Positions 38,703-49,551 of a stretch of 64,000 bases of DNA are shown here, one piece after another. Source of the DNA: Dictyophora rubrovolvata (lineage: Eukaryota > Basidiomycota > Agaricomycetes > Phallales > Phallaceae); NCBI GenBank assembly GCA_029959195.1, contig CP114119.1, positions 930,001 to 994,000 on the forward strand, given 5' to 3'. A program made the translations under genes and the position numbers. Within the stretch, counting starts at the first letter, position 1; each line of letters starts with the position of its first letter. The notes beneath the pieces were generated by a model. The model worked only from the letters and a program-made list of their open reading frames with translations, was not told the DNA's origin and did no database searches.

Positions 38703-39813
38703 ATGTCCTTCGATGATTACGGGGAGGGTACAGAACTTCAAGAGGCATATGGTATGACTAATTGATCAGTGATATCTTCGGTTTTTCTGACTGTTAGGTT
38801 AGACTTCCTTCTGAAATTCATCATCATTGGTACGCTTTGCCATCACGAATTCCGAGTAGGCATCCCAAAGGAACTGATCATATTCGTTGTGCTACTTTGC
38901 AGGCGAAGCAGGGGCTGGAAAGTCCTGCCTATTGCATCATTTTACGCAGAACTCATGTCAGTTTGTTCTACGACGACTAATATTGAGTCTTCCATTGTTC
39001 TGACAATCGTTCATAGTCAAGCAGCATTCCCAACATACGATCGGCGTTGAGTTTTCAAGTAAAACAGTTAATATTGGACAGAAGAGATGTAAATTACAGG
39101 TTGGTTATCATGCCTCGTTTATGTACATGATTGGTTAGTTACAAGCTGACTTTGACTCAGTTGTGGGATACCGCCGGTCAAGAGCGGTTCAGGTCGGACG
39201 ACCCCCTAATTCTTCAATGAACACTAACCTCATGGCTGTTACAGGTCGGTAACGCGAAGTTACTATCGTGGCGCTGCCGGTGCAATTTTAGTTTATGATA
39301 TAACCGAGTAAGTGCATCGAGCAAAATGTTGTGCTTCGGTGTTTAATTCCCATTTTAGTCGGTCAACTTTCCTCAGTTTACCAAGATGGTTGGCTGATGC
39401 AAGAGCTTTGGCCAGTCCCCACCTAGTCATTGTACTCGTGGGTAATAAATCGGACAAAGAGGAGGATCGTGAAGTCGAATGGTCGGAAGCGAGTAAATGG
39501 GCTGCGGACAATAGTAGGTTCCATCTCCAACCCCTTTTTAAATTGTTTTCATCAATTGTTAGACGTTCATTTTATTGAAACATCATCTTTGAATGGAGAG
39601 AACGTGGAAGCGCCTTTTCTTCTGGCGGCACGGTCCATTCTCTTGTCAATTGAGTCTGGCGTGTTGGATCCCGAGAAAGCTGGAAGCGGTGTCAGCTATG
39701 GGGATCGGTCATTACGGCGGATAACAAGTGCCTCGAGATTAAGCTTCAGCAGTTTGAGTGTATCCTCTAGCCATCATGGGAAAAGGTTGAAGGCAAATTG
39801 CTGCTCAAGATGA
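38703..39813 (+). CDS. Rab4-type small GTPase
   Basis: Membrane-traffic GTPase of the early/recycling endosome, about 230 residues over seven exons. Motifs: [18 protein letters not shown] (P-loop), [10 protein letters not shown] (switch I), [11 protein letters not shown] (G3), [31 protein letters not shown] (G4), [14 protein letters not shown] (G5). The C-terminal [14 protein letters not shown] matches the Rab4 signature LDPERMGSGIQYGD, which separates Rab4 from Rab2/11/14. It ends NCCSR, a CCxx prenylation motif as in Rab5, not the CxC of animal Rab4. The N-terminal extension [15 protein letters not shown] is longer than in animals. The first intron needs the second of two adjacent AGs to avoid a stop. 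I take the short C-terminal basic stretch GKRLKAN as part of the hypervariable tail. Confidence 0.93.
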
Positions 39814-40804
39814 ATAAAGCAAATGACGAGTGAGTGTTCGCGGCTTCAAGGTGTCTTCATATACTTACGGTAAATCATAAGCCTAGCAGCGGAATTGTGA
39901 TGTGTTATCTCATGTATTTTTTTCGCCTATGACGACATCAGTCCACCCTCCATCTTGTTTTCGGCATTCTTTTACTGCATTCTTGTGTTCGGTTTCAATG
40001 TTTCTTTATTTTGCATCCACAAACATACTACTCAATCGGCGTAATTCGATGGGATCTAGACTTTACGATGTATGGGCGAACGACGGCGTGCAGCTTGGAG
40101 TATGGGTAATTAAAGATTTTCACGTTATCAGATAAAGAGAAGAAGTTCTGGTTTATTTATTTATACTACTAGCAGGGGGAAGTTTATATTTTTGCTTTCG
40201 ATCATATGATTCCTATTGTGCTTTTATGTTATTTTTCTGCACGCTGTACAATATTTGCAATACATGAACGTTTCTGTATGATGACGCGGAAGCATGTGAT
40301 TGTCAATAGAGATCGAATTTATCATTAGAAAAGTATTGAATAAATGATGCTGATCTGTCAATAAAATTTGGATTAAAATTCAATTATATTCTCTAAAAAA
40401 AACACATACAGAACTACTGTTAGCATGCCTATACTTATAGTAGTGTCAGCCAGGCATTTAGTAATTTACGTAAGTCTCGCATGGTCTTCCTTCTCCCGAG
40501 GTCATTGCCAGCAAATCCGGACAAGGCACACGAAAGAATGCTCACAAGATGACTGGCCGCGTGGTACAACAGAAATCAGGCTTTCGCCATGGGGACGGAT
40601 AAGCAAGTCACACTCCAGATGGCAAATGTGAACGCATTGCGGAATCCCCTAATTCTCGTTTGCTAGTCATTTGACTTCGCACAAAACTCCACTTTCTCCC
40701 GGTGCGCAGAGGATTTAGCGTCCAATACATCATTCAATAGATTTCATTTGTTCTAATATGTCAATTTCAAGCTAGGTGTTGTCGTTTTTTTCCGTCCGGA
40801 ATAG
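39814..40804. other. Intergenic, no gene supported
   Basis: About 990 bp downstream of Rab4. Two thirds are AT-rich (39900-40410), with no frame of coding character that also has splice sites. It likely holds the Rab4 3'UTR and the promoter of the next membrane-protein gene. Confidence 0.5.
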
Positions 40805-43344
40805 CCACGGAATGGACTTTCAGTCGTGGAGCGGAAAGAAGTTGGATCCAATGGCGTTGCGCCTATACAATTCCTTTGCTTTGCTGGCATTCCCGACTTG
40901 ACCATTCGAGTTCCTCGCCGTTCCGGAATCCATGTTTATTATGAGGGGTCCCATGAGCTCGGAAGCCTTATCACCTGGCATCCTATCCCCCCTCCTCGGC
41001 CGTAGGTGTAAAAACGCATGACTGACAGGTGGACGCACGCATCGCCTGATCCTATTGCTGTCAATTTAGAATCTAGTTTGACGCCTTCAATGCCGTCAAA
41101 TATAGTTTCTCACTCTCACTCTCTTTCGTCCTCCTATTCTCTACCTAGAACCATTGCGGAGGACGACGACTCGGACAGCAATAGTGATAGTGACGGCGGC
41201 AGCGGTAGTGACGACAACGACGAAGACAAAGACAGTGACGGTGAAAGTGACTCCGAAGACAGTGAAAGCGACGACGACTCCGAAGACGAAGGCAGTGATA
41301 GTGACAGTGACAGCAATAGCGATAGCTCGGAAGATAGCAGTGACGACGATTCGGATAGTGAAGACGCGTTCTCTTCAGATCTAAATTCTAGAGAAACGGT
41401 GTCTGCTCTACCTCAAGAACAGCTAAGTGGAATAACTATTGCTACCGTGTCAAACAGGTAAGCTCAGTCCATTATTATTGTTCAAACTTCCTGTTAAATC
41501 CTTTTTACAAGTAGTACATCCTCTTCTACGTCTATGTCTAGCGGTAACAGTTCCGTGGACTCTCAGTTGTCGCAGTCTGCGTCACTCAAAATGACTACAC
41601 CGTCGTCCTCCACACCCAAAAGTACTCAAGGACCTCCTTCATCTAGCTCCTCGCCCAGTCATGCAAGCCCCACACCCGATTCTGCGGCTAAATCGGTATC
41701 TACTACTAAATTCACATCTAGTCCGCCCCCTAGTCCGGCTCCCAGCACTCCCAGTCATTCAGAAACTTCTTCATCAGACCCCCATTCGACAAGCTCTCCA
41801 AATGTGATGGAGTCGTTGAAGCAATCTCCTGGCACGTCTGGCCATCCATCTAGCTCGTCTTCCCCATCCCACAGTACATCTGTCAATGTAAACACTACCA
41901 CGACATCGGTTCATAATTCAACTTCTTTGATGGTCAGCACTACTTCTTCGCATTCAATAACCTCTTCTACAAATAGCATTTCATCAACGCCGGTGTGTAA
42001 TTTCATTGATTTCCAATAGCGCTTATCTTATCATTGACAGATCCCATCGCACTCCATGCTGAACGAACCCCAGGTTATAGTTTCTACAGGTCCAGAGGCA
42101 ACGACGGTGCCTAGCAGTCATGCAAGCCATGGGTATGTGCCAACATTTCAACATTGACAGACGTCAGCCAATAACGTAAAACTGGCTTCAGCTTCTTCAG
42201 TGATCATAGTCTCGTGGCTGGTGTTTTCGTAGCAGTTACAGTCGCTGTTCTGATTTTACTGGGGCTTTTACCATGGATCATAGCTCGTTGTCGTCGTCGT
42301 CGCAAACGTAATCAATATCAACCGGCCAAACTTATGATATCCCGACCCAACCCCTTCCCGTATGACGACGAAACGCATCACAAACGAGCCAGTCAAATGA
42401 GAACATTCGGGGATATTCTCAGTGCCGGAGCTTCTCGACCTGTTTCTAACGCCTCAGATGGCTCCCATACACCTACACACGACTCTCACCATTCAACCGC
42501 CCCCATGATTCAAAGAAACTCGAAGACGCTTCACCCCGCTGTTCTCCTTCCTTCGTATCCGAAAGTGCATTCTAACTTCACTCCTTACAATGATTCCAAA
42601 CTGCCTATTTTTGACCTTCCAAATTTACCAAGAGATATTGGGGTCTTCCAAGTGGAACCGATTAACCTGGTTCGAGAAAATACCTTCTATCCTCAAACCC
42701 TAAACGAACAGGTCAGGCATCGCTATGGTCTCCCAGTTCACGATAATCTTCGCGGCGAAGAGAAAAATGATGGTGAAGAACATCACGTCACACCGAAAAG
42801 CCTTCGGACTGTACCTCTGTTCAACCTTCCAAGACCCCATGAAGACACTCGTATTGAAACACCACGTAATTCCATGTTGCTCACTCCACCGCAGTCAGGT
42901 CGTCCGATTATCCCTCCGAGGAATCCTAGAAGGTTAACAATAAGCTCAGTAACTCCTCCGAAGATATTCCCGCATCCATTATCGAACCAGAGTCAACACT
43001 CTGTGGCGCAGTCTTCTCCGTCAATATATCCACCTACGCTACCTGGTGAAGGTGATCATGGGACCGAGGATGAGTACTGGCAAAAACAAGGCTTTGAAAG
43101 TGTCGCCTTTTTGTCGGATAAACCAGTCCATCGTCCTTTTCGGCAGCCCCCGCCAGAATCGTCTCTTGGGCTCCAGTTAGGTAATTCTTCTGAGACTACT
43201 ATAGGACCCGGACATAAGAATGGGCCTGTACACTCGAACGTGCAATTTAGCAATGGTCATAAACGCACGTCCTCCATGCCACCAGACGTGCTAATATCTG
43301 AAGGACGTTATCCATCACTGACATACAAAGCAACCCGTTTTTAG
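40805..43344 (+). CDS. Ser/Asp-rich single-pass membrane protein, 5' end uncertain
   Basis: Function unknown. The secure part is 41018-43344 (about 700 residues): an acidic stretch of alternating Ser and Asp (41150-41370), a long Ser/Thr/Pro region (41515-42110) typical of an O-glycosylated ectodomain, one membrane helix AGVFVAVTVAVLILLGLLPW at about 42213-42275, the stop-transfer run RCRRRRKRN, and a 350-residue Pro-rich cytosolic tail. This layout is common in Agaricomycete surface sensors of Mid2/Wsc-like design. Such a protein needs a signal peptide. A good one, MALRLYNSFALLAFP, begins at 40851, but then the frame closes. The downstream ectodomain (LTIRVPRRSGIHVYYEG) is open in another frame and meets the Ser/Asp exon only if 27 bp (41002-41028) are removed. 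A damaged 5' end, an unseen exon or a sequence error are possible. Confidence 0.6.
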
Positions 43345-43524
43345 AAGGAGTCTTCTCGGTTTGACGCGAATGGAGGACATTCAAACTACCTTTCTTGCAT
43401 CTTGTGTATTATAGCGCGCCTCCTATCACATGTCAATGTGTAAAATGTAAATGATTCGAATAAAAGTTGAAATTAATTATCAGAGCAGCAGACAAGCATT
43501 ATTTTATGAAAATGAATGATACAT

Positions 43525-44429
43525 CTAACCCCACTTCCTCCATTCTTGACCTTCTGGGGGGCGTACAGGCACTGGTGCCTTTTTCACGTCACTCCAATCT
43601 GTCGACAACGTCGTTCCCCCCGATTCAACGTAACTTTTCATAATAGCACGCTTAGCATCTTCATCCACGTTCGCGAAAAGTTCAGCAAAGGCACGGTTTG
43701 AGTCTATCGCATTTGGATCTTCCTGGGCACCTTTGTCCTTCTCAGAGTTCAGAATATTGGTCGTAACGTGTTCCCAGTTCTTTCTTTCGTGTCTTTGCGA
43801 TGCACTGTTGGAGCCTGGCGCCGCGGTACCAGGTGAAATAGTATCTGGCAAAAACATTTTTTTTTTGTGAATTGAAGATGATAACAGACAACTTCGTATA
43901 TACATACCTTCATCTTCTGCTGACTTTTTAACTAACTTGGTCCATCGGCCGGCTGTTTTCTTCGCAAGGCGAATCTTACATCGAATGAGTTTGGAAGAGA
44001 TTAATGACATCATTCTTTGGAAGGTTGAGTGTAATGTACACACCTCTACTTTAACCCTTCCAACCGTAAAGCTACTCGCTTCGGGGTCAATTTCTCCAGT
44101 TAGATTCTCCAAACTAAGTATTTTGTCGCCGTTCTGGTAGTGAAGCTACAACGACCATAGAATCACGTTACTCGTGGAAACAGTGAATATTAAATATACG
44201 TACGCTTCGAGGTGTGAGATTGACGGAAACTTGTTCTGGATCTGCGCCCTTGTCAAACACAGAAATAGTAACCTGGCGCAACACTTTTGTGCAGTCGAGT
44301 GCATATAAAGCAAGCACAAGTTAAAACCTACCCTCTCGTCTGTTTCATAAAATTCGTGTCTGCATGACGTGTTAAAAAAGCTTGTAGTTTTGGGGAGAAA
44401 AACCTGGCTTGCCTCGGTTCTGTAGACAT
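43525..44429 (-). CDS. SGT1: SGT1-like CS + SGS co-chaperone
   Basis: Hsp90 co-chaperone needed for SCF ubiquitin ligase and kinetochore assembly. Five exons, about 215-225 residues. The CS domain starts RHEFYETDERVTISVFDKG and runs through GDKILSLENLTGEIDPE to the IRLAKKTAGRW strand. The SGS domain at the C-terminus has KNWEHVTTNILNSEK, FANVDEDAKRAIMKSY, ESGGTTLSTDW and ends PPEGQEWRKWG, an almost canonical ending. The N-terminal TPR domain of yeast and plant SGT1 is missing, as I recall for other mushroom homologues. The start (MSTEPRQA) was fixed by the intron whose acceptor precedes ACACGAATTT. It is followed upstream by the glutathione transferase gene on the same strand, 241 bp away. 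Confidence 0.92.
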
Positions 44430-44670
44430 GCTTGTTGTGGCAATTAGCCTGTAGCACGGCAACCTTAAGTATAGCCTGCTTCGGCAAAGTCCGATTTCTG
44501 GTCTGGAAGGACAAGGAACCGGACAGAAACTTTCAAGTTTTGACAGTGGACATGTGTACTCAAGCAAAAATTAAAGGAATACTGTATCTTTGAATCTTTG
44601 AGCAAGGCTGTCTGGGTAGTACGGGCATGTTGCGGACGTATGTATAGAATAAGTCCATAGTCCATAAATC

Positions 44671-45990
44671 TCAATGTAAACCGTCCTTATACACTTTCTG
44701 CCATGATTTCCTATTCATTATCGCCACACACAATTCTCGTAGTTTGCCGCCAACAACAAAATCGACATCACCGGTGTTCCGACGAATGGTCTCTTGAAGG
44801 CCGTCGAACCCGACATAATCGACGATAATTCCCCCCGACGGAGTATACGGAACTCTGATCAAATGAAGAATTCTAGTGAACCATGCGCCAAGGTGTAGAT
44901 CCACCAAAGATAATTGGTCTCCTGTGAAAGTCAGATCAATGAATTTGAATGATATTTTTGATATATATGTGGTTACCAAGGGTACAAGGTAATGTTATAT
45001 GCTTTTCCAGAAGCTGTAATGTGTGCTTGGTTTCCTTCCAAGCATCTCGGGATTGTTTGAAGAACGCTTCCCTTTCCGTGGCTTGCTGAGATTCCAGATT
45101 TGAGACAGGTATCTCGGCCAACATGTAGACTTTCATGAAGAATTCATTTTCGTAAAACCGGGTCTCCCAAAGTATTTTGGCAGGATCAGGAGCACCCTCG
45201 CCATTCAGATACGTTTCTAGCACAGAATGTCTCATTCTGACGAAATCCCCTTCTGGCCCTGTTGCCTTAGATACCAACTCTTCCTGACCCACGGCAGCTA
45301 AATTGAGAAAGTTGGTAGGAGTCGAGTGTAGGTTTTGAATAATTCTGTTGGAAACATCCCCTAGTGATACTGTAGCTGGGCTCAGAGCAGGTGCCGGGGA
45401 TGATGACGTTGTTCTGGTTTGTGAAGATATCAGTCGTGATTTATCCAGAAACTCTAAGATCGTCTATGCCCAGGCAAAATATGATCACTTGCGTTCGCCA
45501 CCGAGCAAAAGACTTACTTCAGTGCTAGTCAAAGCTTTATATCGATGTGGAACATTCGGAGAAAGGGTCTTATCCAAAGGGACAACCAACGCAGGGAGTG
45601 TTCCTTTTCAAGTCCAATCTGTAAATGAATAGTACATGTATCACAGGATAAGACCAGACCTTTAGGGCTGATTCGCAGAAAGGCCGGTGCGAAGTTTTCT
45701 CCTTTGTCTACTCGGACTCGGAGTTATGGAACATGGTCAAATCGATTGAGTATGGCATACCAAGATCAACAACCCTCATTTCCAGTTCGTCTTTGCCATA
45801 TCCTTTTTCTTCTCTGTAAAGACTATGATATATGTTCAATGTAAATACCCAGATAAGCTCACAGACAAAGTAGGACTTTTTCGATTAGTCATAATTATTC
45901 AAAGCTTGTTGGAGACTTACCTGCAGAAGACCAGACACTTCGTGGATTATAATAGAGGACTGCTTTGGGAACAGGTAGTGATAAAGACAT
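44671..45990 (-). CDS. Glutathione S-transferase-like protein
   Basis: Two-domain GST fold, substrate unknown, about 300 residues in six exons. The thioredoxin-like half starts MSLSLPVPKAVLYYNPRSVW; the usual first-helix residue is Ser or Cys, and here a Ser follows in SVWSSA. It continues EMRVVDLDKGENFAPAFLRI, then SPKGTLPALVVP with the cis-proline, and TETILEFLDKSR. The all-alpha half has VRMRHSVLETYL and GDQLSLVDLHLGAWFTRIL, the N-capping/hydrophobic staple motif of GST helix 6. The C-terminus is a basic tail ending WQKVYKDGLH. After the first exon the AG two bases further in (ACAGAG) must be used to keep the frame. I cannot assign a class with certainty; an uncharacterised fungal GST is the safest call. 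Confidence 0.85.
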
Positions 45991-46189
45991 GGCCAAGGAG
46001 CGTTGGATATAATGACGTCATTTAAATGGTAAACCCGAACAAATCGAGCTGGCCTTTCGGAAGAAGTACGAGATAATGTATACAATAGTATTCAAATATT
46101 ATCTAGATCCGGTAGCATAATACATATCCGTAGATTACCTGAAACCCCCAAATTTTCGTTATGAAGAAATGCTTCCCAAGGTATAGTTT

Positions 46190-48212
46190 TCAATAGGTCC
46201 CACCGTTGCCTAGAAATGCCATAGCAGTTTCTAAAAACCACTCATTACGCTTAATGAAATGCACAACTGCTGTACCACCAACACGTTTTCCTTCATACCG
46301 TTGCATATGATTCTCGCGTCGATTCCAAGCTTGAGCTGCCGTTTCCGAACCCTCTATTGTCAGTTTACTCATATAACTACCTTCCACCAGTGCTTCAGTG
46401 GACTCCGCCGGGGTAAGACTAGGCAAGGGAAATTTATAATATGTGCCGAACCGAGAAACGGATGACTGCGCATATAAAGATGATATAGGACTCTGTTCAG
46501 GGAGCGTATAAACGGTCATGTTCTTGGTATTGACGACATTGGGAGGTATAAAGGTCGTCCTCTGACTGGGTAATACGCCATTACTAGCTTCCGTCGTTCC
46601 AAGAATACTTGAAACAGGACGAAGAAGAGAGAGAATAGACGCCTTGACACGAGACGCCTCTGAAGGAAACAAGAATCCATGAGAATAGACTGTTCCAGCT
46701 CGTGGATGATCATATATCCAGCAACGCTCAGATGCCCATCGAACCTCATGAGAACGAGGATGTAAATGCATCCATTTGGCAGTCTGTTTGTCTTCTGCAC
46801 CGCGCACCATATTGCGGATTTTGGGTTCCATAGCAACCCAGCGCGTTAAAGCCCATGAAAGACCATAGATTTCACCGCCCATGAAGCGGTTTTTAACCAA
46901 ATAACCAAAATAAATTAAGGGATCTAAATCAGAGGGTATGGTGGCGGGTATGTTTGTTGCCTTCCTTGCCTCAATAATTTCGTTGTGTCGAGTTAGTTTG
47001 TCCGACGGAGCTGTTTTAAGAGCGTCGTCAAGTTGAACGCGTAGTCTGGCCTCCAATTCGGCTAGCATAATAAAGGTATCGTCATCTGCTTTGAGAACGA
47101 AATCCGGTCTAACCCAGTTGGATATAGGTGAATTTATCCTGGGATCATGCGGCGCAGCAGCAGGTGGGGCTATAGAATCGTTCGTGTATGAAAGTTTGCG
47201 GTGTGGGTGAGACGCTAGAGGGGCAGGGACCCAAGCATTTTCTGCAGCCCAAGTAAAATAAGCGTGACTTTTCCCGGAGTTCATGTTTTCCTTCATAGGT
47301 AAGATGACCATGTCATTGTAAGCTATTAAAAAAGACATTGTTAGACAACAGAAGATAACTTTCTATGTATAGGTTATGTACTTTCCGCTTCCAGTTGGAC
47401 ACGTCTTTCCCATTCACTGCGCGGTTTACCTAAAATGAAACGAACGATCGTACGGCCGGTTCCCAAACCGCCGTCTGCGTCGTTAGCGCCATATCGACTA
47501 CGAAGATGGCTGGCCCATGTGGTACGGATGAGCATCCGACGTTCTATTCCGGAATCAATTGAAAACACCCCGAGGAATACTCCAGCTGGTGATAGATCAT
47601 CCAAATTGTCGGGAGGGAATGGTGGCGTTGTTAGGTCAACGGAGGATAGAGGTCCCATTCCGTTTGGAAGTTGGACAGTAAAGACTTCGTCCAGGGGTGG
47701 TGTAGGATTTGTTGGAGGGAGTGTTGATTGGGAAGGTATAGAACAATAGATACGCCAAGGAAGTGGGGCCTTGTCCGGGTTCAATATATATTTTAATAAA
47801 AATGTCGTTGCGACTGCGAAAAGAGCAAATGAAAGCAAAGAGGTTATCTTAGGGTAGGAATATAAGATATAAAAGATTCCATAAAGTAAAGAACATAACA
47901 TACAATTGATAGTGGTTTAGTTGGGAAGAAAGGGTGCCGAACAAGTGCTCGTAGCCATCTTCGAACGGTTCCAAGGCTGCAACCTGATTCCTTCCGTAAC
48001 CTTCGCTTTCGGCGCTGAGACCAACTTGAAGGAAACTGCCCGTCATTCCAAGATTCTGAATCTGAATCTGCATCTGACGAAACATTCTGGAAATTTAAAG
48101 GTGACAGCTGAGAGCCATTTTCGTGATGCTCCGCGTCCAAAGACTCTGTTGATTTCTGTACTTGAGGTATTGGGTAATATGAATTTGAAGGTTTAGAGGA
48201 AAATAATGGCAT
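46190..48212 (-). CDS. GT31-family glycosyltransferase (beta-1,3-galactosyltransferase-like)
   Basis: Type II Golgi membrane enzyme predicted to add a beta-1,3-linked sugar. Three exons, about 630-640 residues. A Ser/Asp-rich cytosolic N-terminus is followed by a basic QRRKRRLRKE and one membrane helix SLLSFALFAVATTFLLKY that serves as signal anchor. Conserved GT31 blocks are RMLIRTTWASH, RFILGKP, YNDMVILPMKENMNSGKS, and the DXD-containing FVLKADDDTF. After that come YFGYLVKNRFMGGEIYGLSWALTRW (kept short here: FMGGEIYGLS) and ERCWIYDHP. A 150-residue extension follows to the stop. The start at 48212 is the first real ATG in frame. The codons upstream are open but without ATG. I could not decide whether galactose or another sugar is added. 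Confidence 0.9.
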
Positions 48213-48370
48213 GAAGGGAGAATAAAAGGTATCCTGAAAATGTGAATTGGCTACCCAGCCGTCTTTCACTAGTTTCAATTTACACTGCGCTTAGCATAGG
48301 TAGTTACTTAAGCGCCGAGGTTTTGCTCGATCAATCGAAAACAACGGATGTATTATTGGTTCCTACTGTC

Positions 48371-49426
48371 TTAGTCATATGCGGAATTTAAAAATTGCAG
48401 TAAATTTGCTCTGTTAGCATCTCGTTCATGATCTGCTGCGTCCTTTTCCACCTTGAGCTTAATCTGTAAATATTATTGTGCCAAATCCCCGTGAAGATTG
48501 GACAAAAATTAGGCACACGTGTTGAAAATCAACTTTTAGCGCTGAGCCAAGAAATGATGCAAAAACCCCGTACCTTTTTTCCTGTCAAGATACTTCGTCT
48601 TTCATCCGCTTGTTCATGATTATTGCTGTGACGACGGTGTTTCCGGTTTTTGGATGACGAACGTTTTGTGTGACGAGATGATGAAGAGGGCTGCGAATGT
48701 TTTGAACGATGGTGACGACGGTGATGCCGCGCATCCTCCGGTGACATGCTGCGTTCGCGGCTTTTACTCTTCTCATGCCGTTTGTTATTGCCTGAGCGGG
48801 AGTATGACGACGTGGTAGAAGCCGTGTCCGAATCGGAAGACACAGAACGCGACTCGGACCTTTTTGAGCGATAATCTGAAGTAAGTTTACCAACATAACG
48901 GGAGTGTGAACCACGAGACTGCACGGTAATAATATGAATAACTGTTAGGCCGCAGATTTAGCTCAGCCTCAAAATCACGTACATCGTCTACGGGCTCTGG
49001 GCTGAGCCTTTCGCCCTTTGATCTGCCCTTGTGTCTGCTCTCCTTTTCATCTTGTCTCTTGCTATGTCTATGGTTGTTTCTGTCTCTATCATGCCCATGG
49101 TATCGATGTCGGCTGTGATCATGGTCTTTTCTGCGCCGTGGTGATTGTGACCGCGAACGAGAAATGGATCTATCTCTCGAGCGCGATCGTCTTACATCTG
49201 TCCGAAAATGAATTGTTTTCGAAGAACAAGATTATTAATTCATCATATTATCGAGTCAACGCCACGCGTATTTCAGAATGAAATGCAAAAAAGTTAGTTT
49301 TTTGTACAACAAATTGAGAACAAACACACGGCATGTATACTCACGGCGGCTGCTATCTTTTCGTTGCTTTTCACTATGGCGGCTTCCGTCGTACGAAGTC
49401 GTATCGCGGTGATAGCCATGCTCCAT
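48371..49426 (-). CDS. Arg/Ser-rich nuclear protein, family unknown
   Basis: A low-complexity protein rich in Arg, Ser, His and Asp. Exons: MEHGYHRDTTSYDGSRHSEK..., an exon with RRSRSRDRSISRSRSQSPRRR and SRHRYHGHDRDRNN, an exon of RHHRRHHRSKHS with basic clusters, and a last exon with the compact motif DAADHERDANRANLLQFLNSAYD (in pieces: DAADHERDANRAN, LLQFLNSAYD). The C-terminal motif is the only non-repetitive part and probably defines the family. The composition suggests a speckle or spliceosome component. No RRM or other fold was seen. The last intron must be removed between ILTGKK and IKLKVEKD, which I read with confidence. It is divergent from the BRCT protein gene by 125 bp. Function is not assigned. 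Confidence 0.7.
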
Positions 49427-49551
49427 TCAAACAAGATGTCCTCGTGAAGAAACTCACTCGAGCGACGTGACCTTGGTGACGGCGGAAACCCCTTATGTCA
49501 GCGGTGGTCTTTATTTTGCTATTGCCAAGCTGTGCCATCCTCTAGACGGCA

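Noticed and set aside
41134-41316. Minus-strand Ser/Leu-rich open frame
   Set aside because: Reverse complement of the Ser/Asp repeat tract; a composition artefact.
41150-41370. Bacterial adhesin (SD-repeat) origin by horizontal transfer
   Set aside because: Intron-containing gene with fungal layout; low-complexity SD tracts arise easily, and nothing else in the gene looks bacterial.
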